Of a stretch of 57,413 nt of DNA, positions 17,431 through 27,115 are shown in pieces. Where the stretch lies: contig SHBP01000011.1 in assembly GCA_004211905.1 (NCBI GenBank), forward strand, positions 1 to 57,413. Direction: 5' to 3'. The notes beneath the pieces were generated by a model, which saw only the letters and a list, made by a program, of their open reading frames with translations, had not been told where the DNA came from and did not search any database. Source of the stretch: SAR92 clade bacterium. GTDB taxonomy: Bacteria > Pseudomonadota > Gammaproteobacteria > Pseudomonadales > Porticoccaceae. Position numbers and translations under genes: made by a program. Position 1 is the first letter of the stretch; every line of letters begins with the position of its first letter.

Positions 17431-18846
17431 ATGGCTTATATACTGCCCGGACCTAAAACCTCCGAAAGACTCCACGCAGGCAAAACGCTGTTTAGGCATG
17501 GACTCAATTATGATGAAGACGCTGTGGCATCTGCCGCCAGAGGTTTTATACCACCTGCCCAAATCATACTGGACAGGGCAGAAGGCGATTATGTATGGGA
17601 TCTTGATGGCAATCGATACATTGATTTCCAAAATGGTTGGGCAACTAACCCTTTAGGTAACTGCCATCCAGAAGTTCTACAATCTGTGCAGGATGCTCAT
17701 CAACGCTATGGCTATCACTGGGAGCACCCTCTTAGGTTTGAATTGGCAGAGAAACTGGCAGATATTATGCCGGGCAAGCAACTACCCCGTTTCACCTTCG
17801 AGGTTTCTGGCACCGAGGCGGTCGAGTCTGCAGTTCACACCGCACTTTGTTATAAAAAGCGACGCTATATCATTAGTTTTACATCTTCTTTTCATGGCGC
17901 CGGTATGGGTACCAAAGTTATCAGTGGCTACACTAGCGAGCACAACCTGTACATGGAACCCTGGGGTGCGGCGGTGATCAAGGCACCTTACCCTTATTCA
18001 CAAAACATTCCAGCAGACATGACTCCCGAGCAGTATGTTAACTATTGTCTTTGGTACTTAGAATCGCACATCCCTGAATATATTGTGCCAGCGGAAAACA
18101 TTGCTGCGATTTTGGTCGAGCCAGGCTTGGCTGAGGGCGGTAACTGGATACCATCTGTTGATTTCATCCAGGGTATCCGTCGTATTTGTAATGAAAATGA
18201 TTGGTTGATGATTGTTGACGAAGTGCTTACAGGTCTTGGTCGCACAGGCAAGATGTGGGGCATTGATCATTACGATGTTATCCCCGATATGATGGTTGTG
18301 GGTAAAAATCTTTCTGGGGGTGTTGAACCCTGTGCAGGAGTCGCTGCGCGTGATGAGATTTTAGGTGATAACCCACGTGCTAGTGCGGGCAGTACTTTCG
18401 CGGGCACTCCTGCAGGCTGTGCTGCAGGCTTAAAAACACTCGAAATCTTTAAGCGTGACAATGTGGTGGAGCAAGCGGCAGAGCTGGCAGAAATTGCTCA
18501 GTCTAGAATGGCAGATTGGCCAAAAAAATACGCCATTGTTAGTGATGTTCGCTGCTTAGGTTTATTGATGGGTATCTCGTTTACTCATCCTGATAAAACT
18601 CAGTTTGGTGATGACTATGATGATAGTTATGTCGCTCGAACTGTTCGCAACGAAATGCTAGTCAATGGAGTATGGGCCATTTGTGACACCGAACCAACAG
18701 TGCGGATGTACCCTGCACTGAACATGGACAAGCAGATTTTTGTTGAAGCGCTGGATATTATAGAGGCGGCCATACAAACTGTTGAAAAGGGGGCGCCGCT
18801 AGTTGGGGATTATCCTGCCATCCCCAGTGGAGTTACTGGTTTTTAA
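17431..18846 (+). CDS. Class III aminotransferase (second copy, GABA/glutamate-1-semialdehyde-type)
   Basis: The 471-residue PLP enzyme has FEVSGTEAVESAVHTAL, the substrate-loop SFHGAGMGTK, LMIVDEVLTGLGRTGKMWG with the conserved Asp, and MMVVGKNLSGGVEP with the Schiff-base Lys292. It differs clearly from the aminotransferase at 13850. I prefer ATG 17431 because AGGA lies 9 bases upstream; the further upstream ATG 17401 has no ribosome site, and 17425 is only 3 bases from AGGA. It is transcribed divergently from the TetR-GNAT fusion, its probable regulator. The amino donor is unknown. Confidence 0.85.
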   Translation: MAYILPGPKTSERLHAGKTLFRHGLNYDEDAVASAARGFIPPAQIILDRAEGDYVWDLDGNRYIDFQNGWATNPLGNCHPEVLQSVQDAHQRYGYHWEHPLRFELAEKLADIMPGKQLPRFTFEVSGTEAVESAVHTALCYKKRRYIISFTSSFHGAGMGTKVISGYTSEHNLYMEPWGAAVIKAPYPYSQNIPADMTPEQYVNYCLWYLESHIPEYIVPAENIAAILVEPGLAEGGNWIPSVDFIQGIRRICNENDWLMIVDEVLTGLGRTGKMWGIDHYDVIPDMMVVGKNLSGGVEPCAGVAARDEILGDNPRASAGSTFAGTPAGCAAGLKTLEIFKRDNVVEQAAELAEIAQSRMADWPKKYAIVSDVRCLGLLMGISFTHPDKTQFGDDYDDSYVARTVRNEMLVNGVWAICDTEPTVRMYPALNMDKQIFVEALDIIEAAIQTVEKGAPLVGDYPAIPSGVTGF

Positions 18847-19160
18847 TGTTTCATCTGTTTTTACATTTCGCTGTTCCGGCGGTTGTTGTTGGCCTGCTTT
18901 ATAGGCATCGCTGGCAGTTGGCCTACCTACTGATGATGGCAACAATGGTGGTGGACCTCGACCATCTTTTAGCTAACCCTATTTATGATGCTAGTCGCTG
19001 TAGTATTGGTTTTCACCCGCTTCATCAGCCGTGGTTTATTTCTCTGTATGTGATTCTTTGCTTTATACCAAAAACCCGTATTATCGGTCTTGGATTGATC
19101 ATTCATATGATTTTGGATTCTGTCGATTGCCAAACCACTAACGGGGTATGGATAAGCTAA
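18846..19160 (+). CDS. Small membrane protein, DUF6122-like
   Basis: The 104-residue protein has three hydrophobic segments (about 5-20, 26-38 and 60-90). Its motifs MVVDLDHLLANPIYD, RCSIGFHPLHQPW and HMILDSVDC resemble the DUF6122 family of inner-membrane proteins. The His and Asp residues clustered in these motifs suggest a metal-dependent membrane hydrolase, but no function is known to me. Its ATG overlaps the aminotransferase stop by one base (TAATG), so it is co-translated with that gene. Confidence 0.75.
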   Translation: MFHLFLHFAVPAVVVGLLYRHRWQLAYLLMMATMVVDLDHLLANPIYDASRCSIGFHPLHQPWFISLYVILCFIPKTRIIGLGLIIHMILDSVDCQTTNGVWIS

Positions 19161-19235
19161 TAGAGAGTTGATTATCATAGCGCCATCAGTGCAATTAAAA
19201 ACTGTACTTAAATTCTTTCAAACGGACTTAATATT

Positions 19236-21410
19236 ATGAAAAAAAAGAACCTAGGAGCCTTAATGGCTCTAGTTGCTTCATTTACGCTCTTTTCTGCCGC
19301 CCAAGCAGATGAAGGTATGTGGCAACCCTATCAATTACCTGCTATTGCTGATGAGCTTGCAAATAAAGGACTTGAAATAGACGCATCATCAATTTCTAAA
19401 TTGACTGAATTTCCTATGAATGCGGTGATTAGCTTAGGCGGTTGCTCAGCTTCATTTGTATCACCCAAGGGTTTGGTGGTTACTAATCATCATTGTGCTT
19501 ATGGCTCCATATTGCACAACTCCACCCCTGAGAATAACCTTCTTCAAGATGGATTTTTAGCATCCTCTTTTAGCGAAGAGCTGCCCGCCACGCCGGGGTC
19601 ACGAGTCTATGTGACTGAAGAGGTAACAGATGTGACTGCAATAGTGGTAGCAGGTACTGAGAGTAAAGTGGGAAATGCGTTCTATGAGGCCATTGATGCC
19701 CGTGAAAAATTGCTAATTGCTGATTGTGAAAGTGAGGACGGTTATAGGTGCCAAGTCTACAGTTTTCATGGTGGGTTGGAGTACTACTTAATTAAGCAGC
19801 TAGAAATTCGCGATGTACGCTTAGTGTATAACCCAGCAGGCAGCATTGGTAAGTACGGTGGAGACATTGATAACTGGATGTGGCCTCGGCACACGGGAGA
19901 CTTCTCATTTTATCGAGCCTATGTTTCTAAACAAGGGTTACCTGCAGATTACAGTGCTGACAATGTTCCCTATGAGCCTAAAAGCTTCCTGAAAGTGTCA
20001 GCCAAGGGTGTCAGGCAAGGTGATTTTGTGATGGTGGCGGGTTACCCAGGCCGCACTAACCGATATCGCACAGCTACTGAGGTTGAGAACCAGTTTGAGT
20101 GGGCTTATCCAGAGGCAAAAATACTGCGCGAGCGTTTTATAGAGATTATTGAGCAGACTGCGCCAGAGGGCACTGATGAGCGGATCAAGTACGAGAGCAT
20201 GTTGGCGGGGTTAGCTAACTATGCAAAAAATTTCACCTCAATGATTGAGTTTTATGGGAAGTCCTCGATGCTTGATGATCGCAAACGACGTCAAGTGGAG
20301 CTTGCTAATTGGATTGATCAAAACGCTGAGCGTCAGGCAACCTATGGCAAGACACTAGCAACACTGGATATGCTTATTGAGGAAAGTCAGGCTCACAAGG
20401 CCAGAGACTTAATTGTCGGATACATGCGTTATACCACCATGCTGCCCACCGCAACGCGCTTATATCGTCTGGCTAATGAGAAGTTGCTAGATGATATGGA
20501 GAGAGAATCCGGTTACCAAACTCGTGATATGACGCGATTCAAATCAGGCATGGAGCGTATTGATCGTCGTTATGCAGCTAGTGTTGAAAAGGCACTGCTA
20601 TTTGAAATGCTTAAACGTTACTCCGCATTGCCTATGGATGACCGCTTTTCTGAGTTTGATAAGGTATTTAAGTTGGGCAAGACGTTTAATGGAGCTAAGT
20701 TACGGCGAACGTTGGATAGAATGTATTCAAAAACTAAGCTGAACGAATTGGATGTCAGACTCGCCTGGATGGATAAATCTGTTGAGGAGTTTAAGGCGTC
20801 AAGAGATCCCTTTATTCAATATGCGGTGGCAATGTATGACACTAATATGGAGCAAGAGAGAGGTGATAAAGAGCTAGCAGGTAAGATAATGAAGGTTCGT
20901 CCTTTATACATGCAAGCGATTATTGCGTTTAACCGAGATCAGGGTAAACCGGTTTACGCAGATGCAAACTCTAGCTTGAGAGTGGCAGTTGGGCATGTAA
21001 AAGGGTATTCGCCTCAGGATGGCCTTCGCGCTGAGCCCTTCACTCGACTAGAGGGGATTCTGGCCAAAGATACTGGCAACGACCCATTTGATTCTCCTAA
21101 GAAGCAGATAGAACTGATTAAACAGAAACAGTACGGTGATTTTTATGTCAAAGAGATTGACTCAGTCCCCGTTAATTTTCTCTCTACATTAGACAGCACA
21201 GGTGGCAATTCAGGGTCACCAACCTTGAATGGCCGCGCTGAACTGGTGGGGTTACTGTTTGATGGTGTCTATGAAAGTATTATTGCGGACTGGGGTTATG
21301 ACGATGATACGAACCGATCTATCCAGGTTGATAGTCGGTACATGCTATGGGTGATGAAGTATCTGGATAAGGCTGATCGCTTGTTAGATGAAATGGAAGT
21401 TGTAAACTAA
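19236..21410 (+). CDS. S46-family dipeptidyl-peptidase, DPP7-type
   Basis: The 724-residue secreted protein has signal peptide residues 1-24 (LGALMALVASFTLFSAAQA). The catalytic His region is SPKGLVVTNHHCAYGSI, and the nucleophile region is STGGNSGSPTLNG with Ser659. Family S46 enzymes remove dipeptides from peptide N-termini in the periplasm. In this family the residue 18 positions after the serine sets specificity: Arg in DPP11 (acidic P1) and Gly in DPP7 (hydrophobic P1). Here it is Gly677, so DPP7-type specificity is expected. It has its own spacer of 75 bases and a terminator-like hairpin downstream. Confidence 0.9.
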   Translation: MKKKNLGALMALVASFTLFSAAQADEGMWQPYQLPAIADELANKGLEIDASSISKLTEFPMNAVISLGGCSASFVSPKGLVVTNHHCAYGSILHNSTPENNLLQDGFLASSFSEELPATPGSRVYVTEEVTDVTAIVVAGTESKVGNAFYEAIDAREKLLIADCESEDGYRCQVYSFHGGLEYYLIKQLEIRDVRLVYNPAGSIGKYGGDIDNWMWPRHTGDFSFYRAYVSKQGLPADYSADNVPYEPKSFLKVSAKGVRQGDFVMVAGYPGRTNRYRTATEVENQFEWAYPEAKILRERFIEIIEQTAPEGTDERIKYESMLAGLANYAKNFTSMIEFYGKSSMLDDRKRRQVELANWIDQNAERQATYGKTLATLDMLIEESQAHKARDLIVGYMRYTTMLPTATRLYRLANEKLLDDMERESGYQTRDMTRFKSGMERIDRRYAASVEKALLFEMLKRYSALPMDDRFSEFDKVFKLGKTFNGAKLRRTLDRMYSKTKLNELDVRLAWMDKSVEEFKASRDPFIQYAVAMYDTNMEQERGDKELAGKIMKVRPLYMQAIIAFNRDQGKPVYADANSSLRVAVGHVKGYSPQDGLRAEPFTRLEGILAKDTGNDPFDSPKKQIELIKQKQYGDFYVKEIDSVPVNFLSTLDSTGGNSGSPTLNGRAELVGLLFDGVYESIIADWGYDDDTNRSIQVDSRYMLWVMKYLDKADRLLDEMEVVN

Positions 21411-21420
21411 GATTCTGCAG

Positions 21421-21469
21421 GGGTTGTTGGCTGGCTAGCTAATAACCCTTTACTGTTTTTGTTTTTTTA
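21421..21469 (+). terminator. Probable rho-independent terminator after the S46 peptidase
   Basis: GGGTTGTT (21421-21428) pairs with AATAACCC (21441-21448), with one G-T wobble, around a 12-base loop. A T-rich run to 21469 (ACTGTTTTTGTTTTTTTA) follows. It starts 10 bases after the peptidase stop at 21410. Confidence 0.6.
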
Positions 21470-21565
21470 TAGTGGGTCGAACTATTGAACCAATAAGTTA
21501 CACTACGGTCATCGATTAACCAAAATAATAACAAAAAAATGACTAAATTAGAGGGCGTTAGAGTA

Positions 21566-22885
21566 ATGAAATACTTTTTTATTGGCTCTTTTTTAACTGC
21601 TTACTTATCTATCTTTCATTCTTTTTCTGTTGCTCAGACAACACCTGAGTCGCCTGTAATGCAAGGGTTTCCTCCAACCAGAGCAAGCCAAGCGACCATG
21701 AAGAACTATCGAGAGTATCCCATTAATCAATGGACATTCAGCAATGCAGGGGCTCCTCTCAATGTAGTAATGATTCCTCGCGAGGGTAAGATTTTTGAAT
21801 TAGGTGAGCCTACTCAGCCATATCTTGGCAATTTCCTAGTGTCTGATAGCGCCGGCAAGACAATGGCTTTTGAGGAGCTATTTGAAAAAAATTACGCAGA
21901 CGGAGTGGTAGTTGTTCAGGGTCAAGAGTTGTTATATGAGAAATACTTTGGGCAATTAGATGCTCATACCCAACATATTTGGTTTTCCATGAGTAAATCA
22001 TTGACTAGCACAGCACTTGGCCTGTTGGTGGAGTCAGGAAAACTTGATTTGTCGGCTTCCCCCGCTAAATATATTCCAGAGTTAAAAGGAAGTGGTTTTG
22101 AGAGGGTTACTATTCAACATATTTTGGACATGGCGAGCAGTATTGATTTTAAAGAAAGCTACACCGATCTTAGTTCTGATTTTGCTGTTCACTATGCTCC
22201 TGCGCTGAATTTAGGATGGTTAAAGGGTGCAGCCGATGTGCAACCAGATGAAACAGAAATTTATGGGGTGCATGATTTTTTAGCGAAATACATCAAGTCT
22301 GATCTAAAGAGAGACCCAGGAGAAAATTTTGATTACAACTCTAGTAACGCTGATGTTCTAGGTTGGCTGATTTCTCGTGTCAGTGGGCAACCTTTCCAAG
22401 ACTTTATACAGCAAAACATTTGGTCAAAAATTGGCGCTGAGCATGATGCTTATATCGCGGTTGATCGCGCGTTTATGCCCGCTGTGACAGGTGGTATGAA
22501 TAGTACGGCCCGTGATGCTGCGCGCTTTGGCATGATGATTCGTGGCAATGGTCACTTTAATGGTGAGCAGATCATCCCGGCTAAATGGGTGAATGCAACA
22601 CTCAATATTAGTGACAAACTTCGCACTAACATGATGCAAAACTCTAAATATGGCGACGAGCCCTGGTCCTCTTATCATAATATGTGGTGGGTATTGGATG
22701 AGGCCAAAGGCGAATTCTGCGCTGTAGGCATTCATGGGCAAGTTATTTATATCAATCAAGAGTCCAATACCGTCATGGTGTGGTTCTCTAGTCAACCAGG
22801 TGCATCAGCGGCACGGGATCCTAACTTCAAATCGAAACTTGCGGCCGCCAGGAAGATGGCCCACCACTTAAAAGGACAAGAATGA
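21566..22885 (+). CDS. Serine hydrolase, beta-lactamase/NylB-like
   Basis: This 439-residue exported enzyme has a signal peptide at residues 1-23 (FFIGSFLTAYLSIFHSFSVA). The class C-type nucleophile motif SMSK gives Ser141 and Lys144. The second motif DYNSSNADVLGWL matches the Y-x-S-x-N pattern of 6-aminohexanoate-dimer hydrolases (NylB). I placed the start at ATG 21566, preceded by GAGGG, because the nine residues from ATG 21539 precede an otherwise standard signal peptide. It probably hydrolyses an ester or amide in the periplasm. The next gene begins directly at its stop. Confidence 0.85.
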   Translation: MKYFFIGSFLTAYLSIFHSFSVAQTTPESPVMQGFPPTRASQATMKNYREYPINQWTFSNAGAPLNVVMIPREGKIFELGEPTQPYLGNFLVSDSAGKTMAFEELFEKNYADGVVVVQGQELLYEKYFGQLDAHTQHIWFSMSKSLTSTALGLLVESGKLDLSASPAKYIPELKGSGFERVTIQHILDMASSIDFKESYTDLSSDFAVHYAPALNLGWLKGAADVQPDETEIYGVHDFLAKYIKSDLKRDPGENFDYNSSNADVLGWLISRVSGQPFQDFIQQNIWSKIGAEHDAYIAVDRAFMPAVTGGMNSTARDAARFGMMIRGNGHFNGEQIIPAKWVNATLNISDKLRTNMMQNSKYGDEPWSSYHNMWWVLDEAKGEFCAVGIHGQVIYINQESNTVMVWFSSQPGASAARDPNFKSKLAAARKMAHHLKGQE

Positions 22886-23965
22886 ATGAACATTAGAGCT
22901 CGTTACTGTGCCATAGCATTTTTGCTGGTTCTTGGCATGTCCAACAAAGTTTTAGCTTCTCAAGGGATAGATAACTCAACCTCAATTTCCGCTCATCAGG
23001 CAGCCAATTTAATGCAGTTGCCGTTAAGCTGCGCTGAAACCGAGTACCCAAATAAGCTGAGTCAGACGCTTTACAGTGATGATGATTTGGCATCGCCTAA
23101 GGCATTACATCCAGCTTTTTATGGTTGTTTTGATTGGCATTCAGCGGTGCATGGTCACTGGTCAATGGTACGCTTGTTAAAAGCCTTTCCAGATATTGAG
23201 GGCAGAGAGAGAGCCCTAGCGATCTTGCAGCAGCATATTACCCCAGCCAATGTGGCTGCCGACCTTGCTTATTTCAAGCTCAATAGTTCATGGGAGCGAC
23301 CCTACGGTTGGGCTTGGTTGCTTAAGCTAATGAGCGAGTTACACACCTGGGATGATCCGCTGGCAGCACCGCTGGCTCTGGCACTCAAACCTTTGGCCGA
23401 GCATTTGTCGGGTCAGTATGTGACGCATTTACCCAAGTTGGTTTATCCCATCAGAGTAGGAGAGCACACTAATACTGCATTTGGGCTTACTTTTGCTTGG
23501 GACTATGCTGTTCTGTTTGGCGATTCTAAGTTGAAAGCAGCGATAAAAAAGCGAGCACAAGATTTTTATCTTAATGATAAAAACTGTCCCATTGAGTGGG
23601 AGCCTAGTGGTTATGATTTCTTATCGCCCTGTTTGGAAGAGTTAGATTTGATGCGTAGGGTGTTGCCTGAGAAACATTTTATGGTTTGGGTAAAGGATTT
23701 TTTGCCTCAGCTATTGTCACCGAATTTCGAATTAGCGGTAGGCGAGGTGTACGATCGCACAGATGGAAAATTAGTGCATCTAGATGGTCTAAATTTTAGC
23801 CGTGCGTGGGTACTGTCGGCGCTTGCCCGCCAATACCCGAAGTTCCGTCATCTTGAGCTGGTTGCTGATAAGCACTTGGCGTATTCGCTGCCTAATTTAG
23901 TTGATGATAGCTATGAGGGCGGACATTGGTTAGGGTCCTTTGCTATTAATGCGCTTTTGCCATAA
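22886..23965 (+). CDS. Exported DUF2891-like protein
   Basis: The 359-residue protein has an N-terminal signal peptide (CAIAFLLVLGMSNKVLA). The body is alpha-helical in appearance, with HPAFYGCFDWHSAVHGHW, SSWERPYGWAWLL, HTNTAFGL and EPSGYDFLSPCLEE, which are characteristic of DUF2891. The conserved aromatic, His and Glu residues suggest a carbohydrate-type alpha/alpha barrel, but no activity is known to me. The start abuts the serine hydrolase stop, so the two are co-translated and probably both periplasmic. Confidence 0.8.
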   Translation: MNIRARYCAIAFLLVLGMSNKVLASQGIDNSTSISAHQAANLMQLPLSCAETEYPNKLSQTLYSDDDLASPKALHPAFYGCFDWHSAVHGHWSMVRLLKAFPDIEGRERALAILQQHITPANVAADLAYFKLNSSWERPYGWAWLLKLMSELHTWDDPLAAPLALALKPLAEHLSGQYVTHLPKLVYPIRVGEHTNTAFGLTFAWDYAVLFGDSKLKAAIKKRAQDFYLNDKNCPIEWEPSGYDFLSPCLEELDLMRRVLPEKHFMVWVKDFLPQLLSPNFELAVGEVYDRTDGKLVHLDGLNFSRAWVLSALARQYPKFRHLELVADKHLAYSLPNLVDDSYEGGHWLGSFAINALLP

Positions 23966-24001
23966 CTTAGTCGAATCTTTGCGGAGTTAAAGAATAAAGA
24001 G

Positions 24002-25252
24002 ATGAACTTTGTAACCTACGCAATACCCGTTTTTCTATTGCTAATTCTGGTGGAACTGGTCTGGGGTTGGATGAAGGGTAACAATACCTATCGTATTAAC
24101 GATAGCTTAAATAGTATGAGTCTGGGGCTGTTAAGTACGGTAACTAAATTTGTGTTCTTAAACATTGGACTTATCGTGTTTACAGGGATTGAGCAAAACT
24201 TTGCCCTATGGGCGTTTAATATAGAGTCTTATGGTCATTGGTTGTTGGCCATACTGTTGTATGACTTTCTCTATTACTGGTTTCACCGAATTAGCCACGA
24301 GCGCCAATTTTTTTGGGGCTCTCACGTGGTGCATCACCAGAGTGAGGATTACAATCTTAGTACGGCGTTGCGTCAGACTAGTACGAGCTTTTTGACGACA
24401 TGGGTATTTTTTATTCCCTGTTTTTTTCTCGGTATGCCGATATATATGTACGTTAGCGTTGCCACTGCTCATTTGGTCTATCAGTTTTGGGTGCATACCC
24501 AACATATCGGTAAACTTGGAATCTTTGAGTGGTTCATGGTTACTCCTTCAAATCACCGTGTGCATCATGCACAAAACCACAGTTACATTGATAAGAACTA
24601 CGGTGGTTTATTAATTGTGTGGGATCGTCTCTTTGGCACATTCAAAGAAGAGGAAGAAGATGTGAAGCCGATCTATGGCATCCGCTCACCCCTCAACAGC
24701 TGGAATCCAATATGGGCGAATACCCATGTGTTCTTCGCTATGGCACGTGATGCATGGGGAACAGCGAATTGGAGTGATAAGTTGCGAATACTATGGTCGC
24801 GCACTGGTTGGAGGCCAGATGATATGGCAGAACGCTACCCCGCTTCCAAGTCTGACCTTGATGACTTTAAGAAATATGATCCAAAACTGGGTGCAACAGC
24901 CAGTACTGCCATTATTGGTCAATATGTATTGGTCTCTTTCTTCCATTTTTGGGGAGTCCAAAATCTGGCAGTATTAACCGTTGAGGTGCTTTGGGCAACG
25001 GTGATTGCCCAAGCGTACACTCTATTGGTAATAGGAGCAGCATTGGATGGCAAGCGCTACGTGCAACAGCTGGAGTACACAAGGTTATTCGTTTTGGTAG
25101 CCATGCTTTTTGGTAGTTTTAATGCAGGCTTGATTGGAATTAACTGGTTGTACTATGGTAGCGCACTACTCCTAGTGAGTACTGGAGTGATGCGTCTATG
25201 TGTCAACACAGAGGTGGATGATGTGGCTGAAGCTAGCTCTGACCCCGCATAA
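24002..25252 (+). CDS. Sterol desaturase/fatty-acid hydroxylase family membrane protein
   Basis: The 416-residue polytopic protein has the di-iron histidine boxes of the family: HRISHE, HVVHHQ and, after two further membrane helices, HRVHHAQN. Several hydrophobic helices flank them, including four toward the C-terminus. Members insert oxygen into sterols, fatty acids or ether lipids, and this length is like alkylglycerol-monooxygenase-type members. It is 36 bases after the DUF2891 gene and may belong to the same transcript. Substrate unknown. Confidence 0.85.
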   Translation: MNFVTYAIPVFLLLILVELVWGWMKGNNTYRINDSLNSMSLGLLSTVTKFVFLNIGLIVFTGIEQNFALWAFNIESYGHWLLAILLYDFLYYWFHRISHERQFFWGSHVVHHQSEDYNLSTALRQTSTSFLTTWVFFIPCFFLGMPIYMYVSVATAHLVYQFWVHTQHIGKLGIFEWFMVTPSNHRVHHAQNHSYIDKNYGGLLIVWDRLFGTFKEEEEDVKPIYGIRSPLNSWNPIWANTHVFFAMARDAWGTANWSDKLRILWSRTGWRPDDMAERYPASKSDLDDFKKYDPKLGATASTAIIGQYVLVSFFHFWGVQNLAVLTVEVLWATVIAQAYTLLVIGAALDGKRYVQQLEYTRLFVLVAMLFGSFNAGLIGINWLYYGSALLLVSTGVMRLCVNTEVDDVAEASSDPA

Positions 25253-25282
25253 AAATATCGATTAACTAATTTGGATGAGTTC

Positions 25283-27085
25283 GTGAAAAAAAGTAACAAA
25301 GGTATACCTTATTCTATCGTGTCGCCCATGGCTGCGGCAGTGGTTAGTGTTGCTGTGAAATCAGGGCAGGAGGTTGAGCAAGGTGAAATTATTGCGACCG
25401 TAGAATCCATGAAAATGCAGACTGCCATTGAGTCCCCTGTTGCAGGTACTGTTGTTGATTTGAATGTCACTGTGGGAGAGACAATACAGAGTAATCATGA
25501 GATCTGTCGAGTAGAAGAATCCATTGGTTCTAACTCCGCTGTGAAAAAGACTCAATCAAAGGCGGTTGATGCTCAGGATCCATTGGATATGCTGAACCAA
25601 GAGTTAGAGAGTAGCCTGGATAGTAGTCGAACAAAAGCAGTCACAAAGCGTCATTCCAAAGGTTACCGCACCGCTCGTGAGAATCTCCAGCAGCTTTGTG
25701 ATGACGGTTCTTTTGTTGAGTATGGGCAGTTAGCTGTTGCCGCTCAGCGTGATCGAATGAGTACCGATAAACTTAAATCTGATACCGCAGCAGACGGCGT
25801 TATTACAGGTCTAGCTACTATTAACCGAGATCAATTCGGAGAGCATGCAACCCAAGTTGCAATTGTGATTAATGACTACACGGTGCTTGCTGGGACCCAA
25901 GGGTATTTTCATCATCGTAAAATTGATCGCATTTTAGAACAGGCAAAACGCTCATTTCTTCCTGTGGTTATGTACACCGAAGGTGGTGGCGGTCGTCCTG
26001 GAGACACCGATGTAAAGATACAAATCGCCGGGCTAGATGTACCCACCTTTGCAACTTGGGCTAGCTTGAGCGGCCAAGTGCCCATGATTGCAGTAAACAA
26101 TGGCTACTGTTTTGCGGGCAATGCGGCCTTATTTGGTTGTGGAGATATCCGAATTGCGACCAAAACCTCATGGATCGGTATGGCTGGCCCAGCAATGATT
26201 GAGGGGGGTGGCTTGGGTAACTTTTCACCAACTGATATTGGGCCTATTAAGATTCAGGCCGAAAATGGAGTAGTTGATTTAGTGGCAGATGACGAGAGTC
26301 ATGCGACAGAATTAGCCAAGCAGTGTTTAAGTTATTTTCAGGGAGATAATGAAAATTGGCAGTGCCCAGACCAACTTGCGTTACGCGAGATGATGCCCGC
26401 TGATAGGCGTTATGTTTATGATGTGCGCTCAATTATCACTTCCCTAGTAGACAACGAGAGTTTTATAGAACTGACTAAAGCTTATGGCTGCGCTGTGATT
26501 ACTGGTTTTGCCAGAATCGAGGGCAGAGCGATTGGTTTGATAGCTAATGACTGTCGTATGCTTGGTGGTGCAGTAGATGCAGAGGCCGCCGAGAAAACTG
26601 CGCGATTTATCACTCTCTGTGATAATTTTGATATACCCATCTTGTCCCTTTGTGATAGCCCTGGTTTCATGGTGGGCCCCGCTAGTGAAGAGCAGGCCGC
26701 GGTGCGTCGAATGGCGCAGTTATTTGTCGCTGGTGCCAAATTAAGTACGCCGCTGGTTACTATATTTTTGCGAAAAGGTTATGGCCTTGGAGCCATGGCT
26801 ATGGCGGGAGGTAGTTTTCATAAGCCTATTTACAGTGCATCCTGGCCGAGCGGTGAGTTTGGCGGAATGGGGCTCGAAGGAGCTGTGCGATTAGGCTTTA
26901 AGAAAGAGCTTGAGGCTGTAGCCGACAAAGAAGAGAGAGAGACTCTATTTACCCAATTACTTGATCAAATGTACGAACGAGGTAAAGCCACTGAGGCCGC
27001 CTCGCACCTAGAAATCGATGCTGTGATTGACCCCGCTGATACTCGTGGGGTCATTGTTAGAGCTTTTGATAGTCGGCTTAATTAG
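25283..27085 (+). CDS. Fused biotinyl carrier-carboxyltransferase subunit of an acyl-CoA carboxylase
   Basis: Residues about 8-75 form a biotinyl domain with ATVESMKMQ, where Lys44 is the expected biotinylation site (ESMKMQ instead of the usual EAMKM). Residues about 115-600 are the two-lobed carboxyltransferase, with YTEGGGGRPGDTD, LCDSPGFMVGP and GYGLGAMAMAGGS. The order carrier then carboxyltransferase is like the C-terminal part of single-chain acyl-CoA carboxylases. No biotin carboxylase gene is in the window, so that partner must be elsewhere. The start is uncertain: GTG 25283 has GGA 7 bases upstream, while TTG 25271 would add four residues. Confidence 0.85.
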   Translation: MKKSNKGIPYSIVSPMAAAVVSVAVKSGQEVEQGEIIATVESMKMQTAIESPVAGTVVDLNVTVGETIQSNHEICRVEESIGSNSAVKKTQSKAVDAQDPLDMLNQELESSLDSSRTKAVTKRHSKGYRTARENLQQLCDDGSFVEYGQLAVAAQRDRMSTDKLKSDTAADGVITGLATINRDQFGEHATQVAIVINDYTVLAGTQGYFHHRKIDRILEQAKRSFLPVVMYTEGGGGRPGDTDVKIQIAGLDVPTFATWASLSGQVPMIAVNNGYCFAGNAALFGCGDIRIATKTSWIGMAGPAMIEGGGLGNFSPTDIGPIKIQAENGVVDLVADDESHATELAKQCLSYFQGDNENWQCPDQLALREMMPADRRYVYDVRSIITSLVDNESFIELTKAYGCAVITGFARIEGRAIGLIANDCRMLGGAVDAEAAEKTARFITLCDNFDIPILSLCDSPGFMVGPASEEQAAVRRMAQLFVAGAKLSTPLVTIFLRKGYGLGAMAMAGGSFHKPIYSASWPSGEFGGMGLEGAVRLGFKKELEAVADKEERETLFTQLLDQMYERGKATEAASHLEIDAVIDPADTRGVIVRAFDSRLN

Positions 27086-27115
27086 TTTCAACCCAAATAA
27101 CATAGAGGCAGAGTA

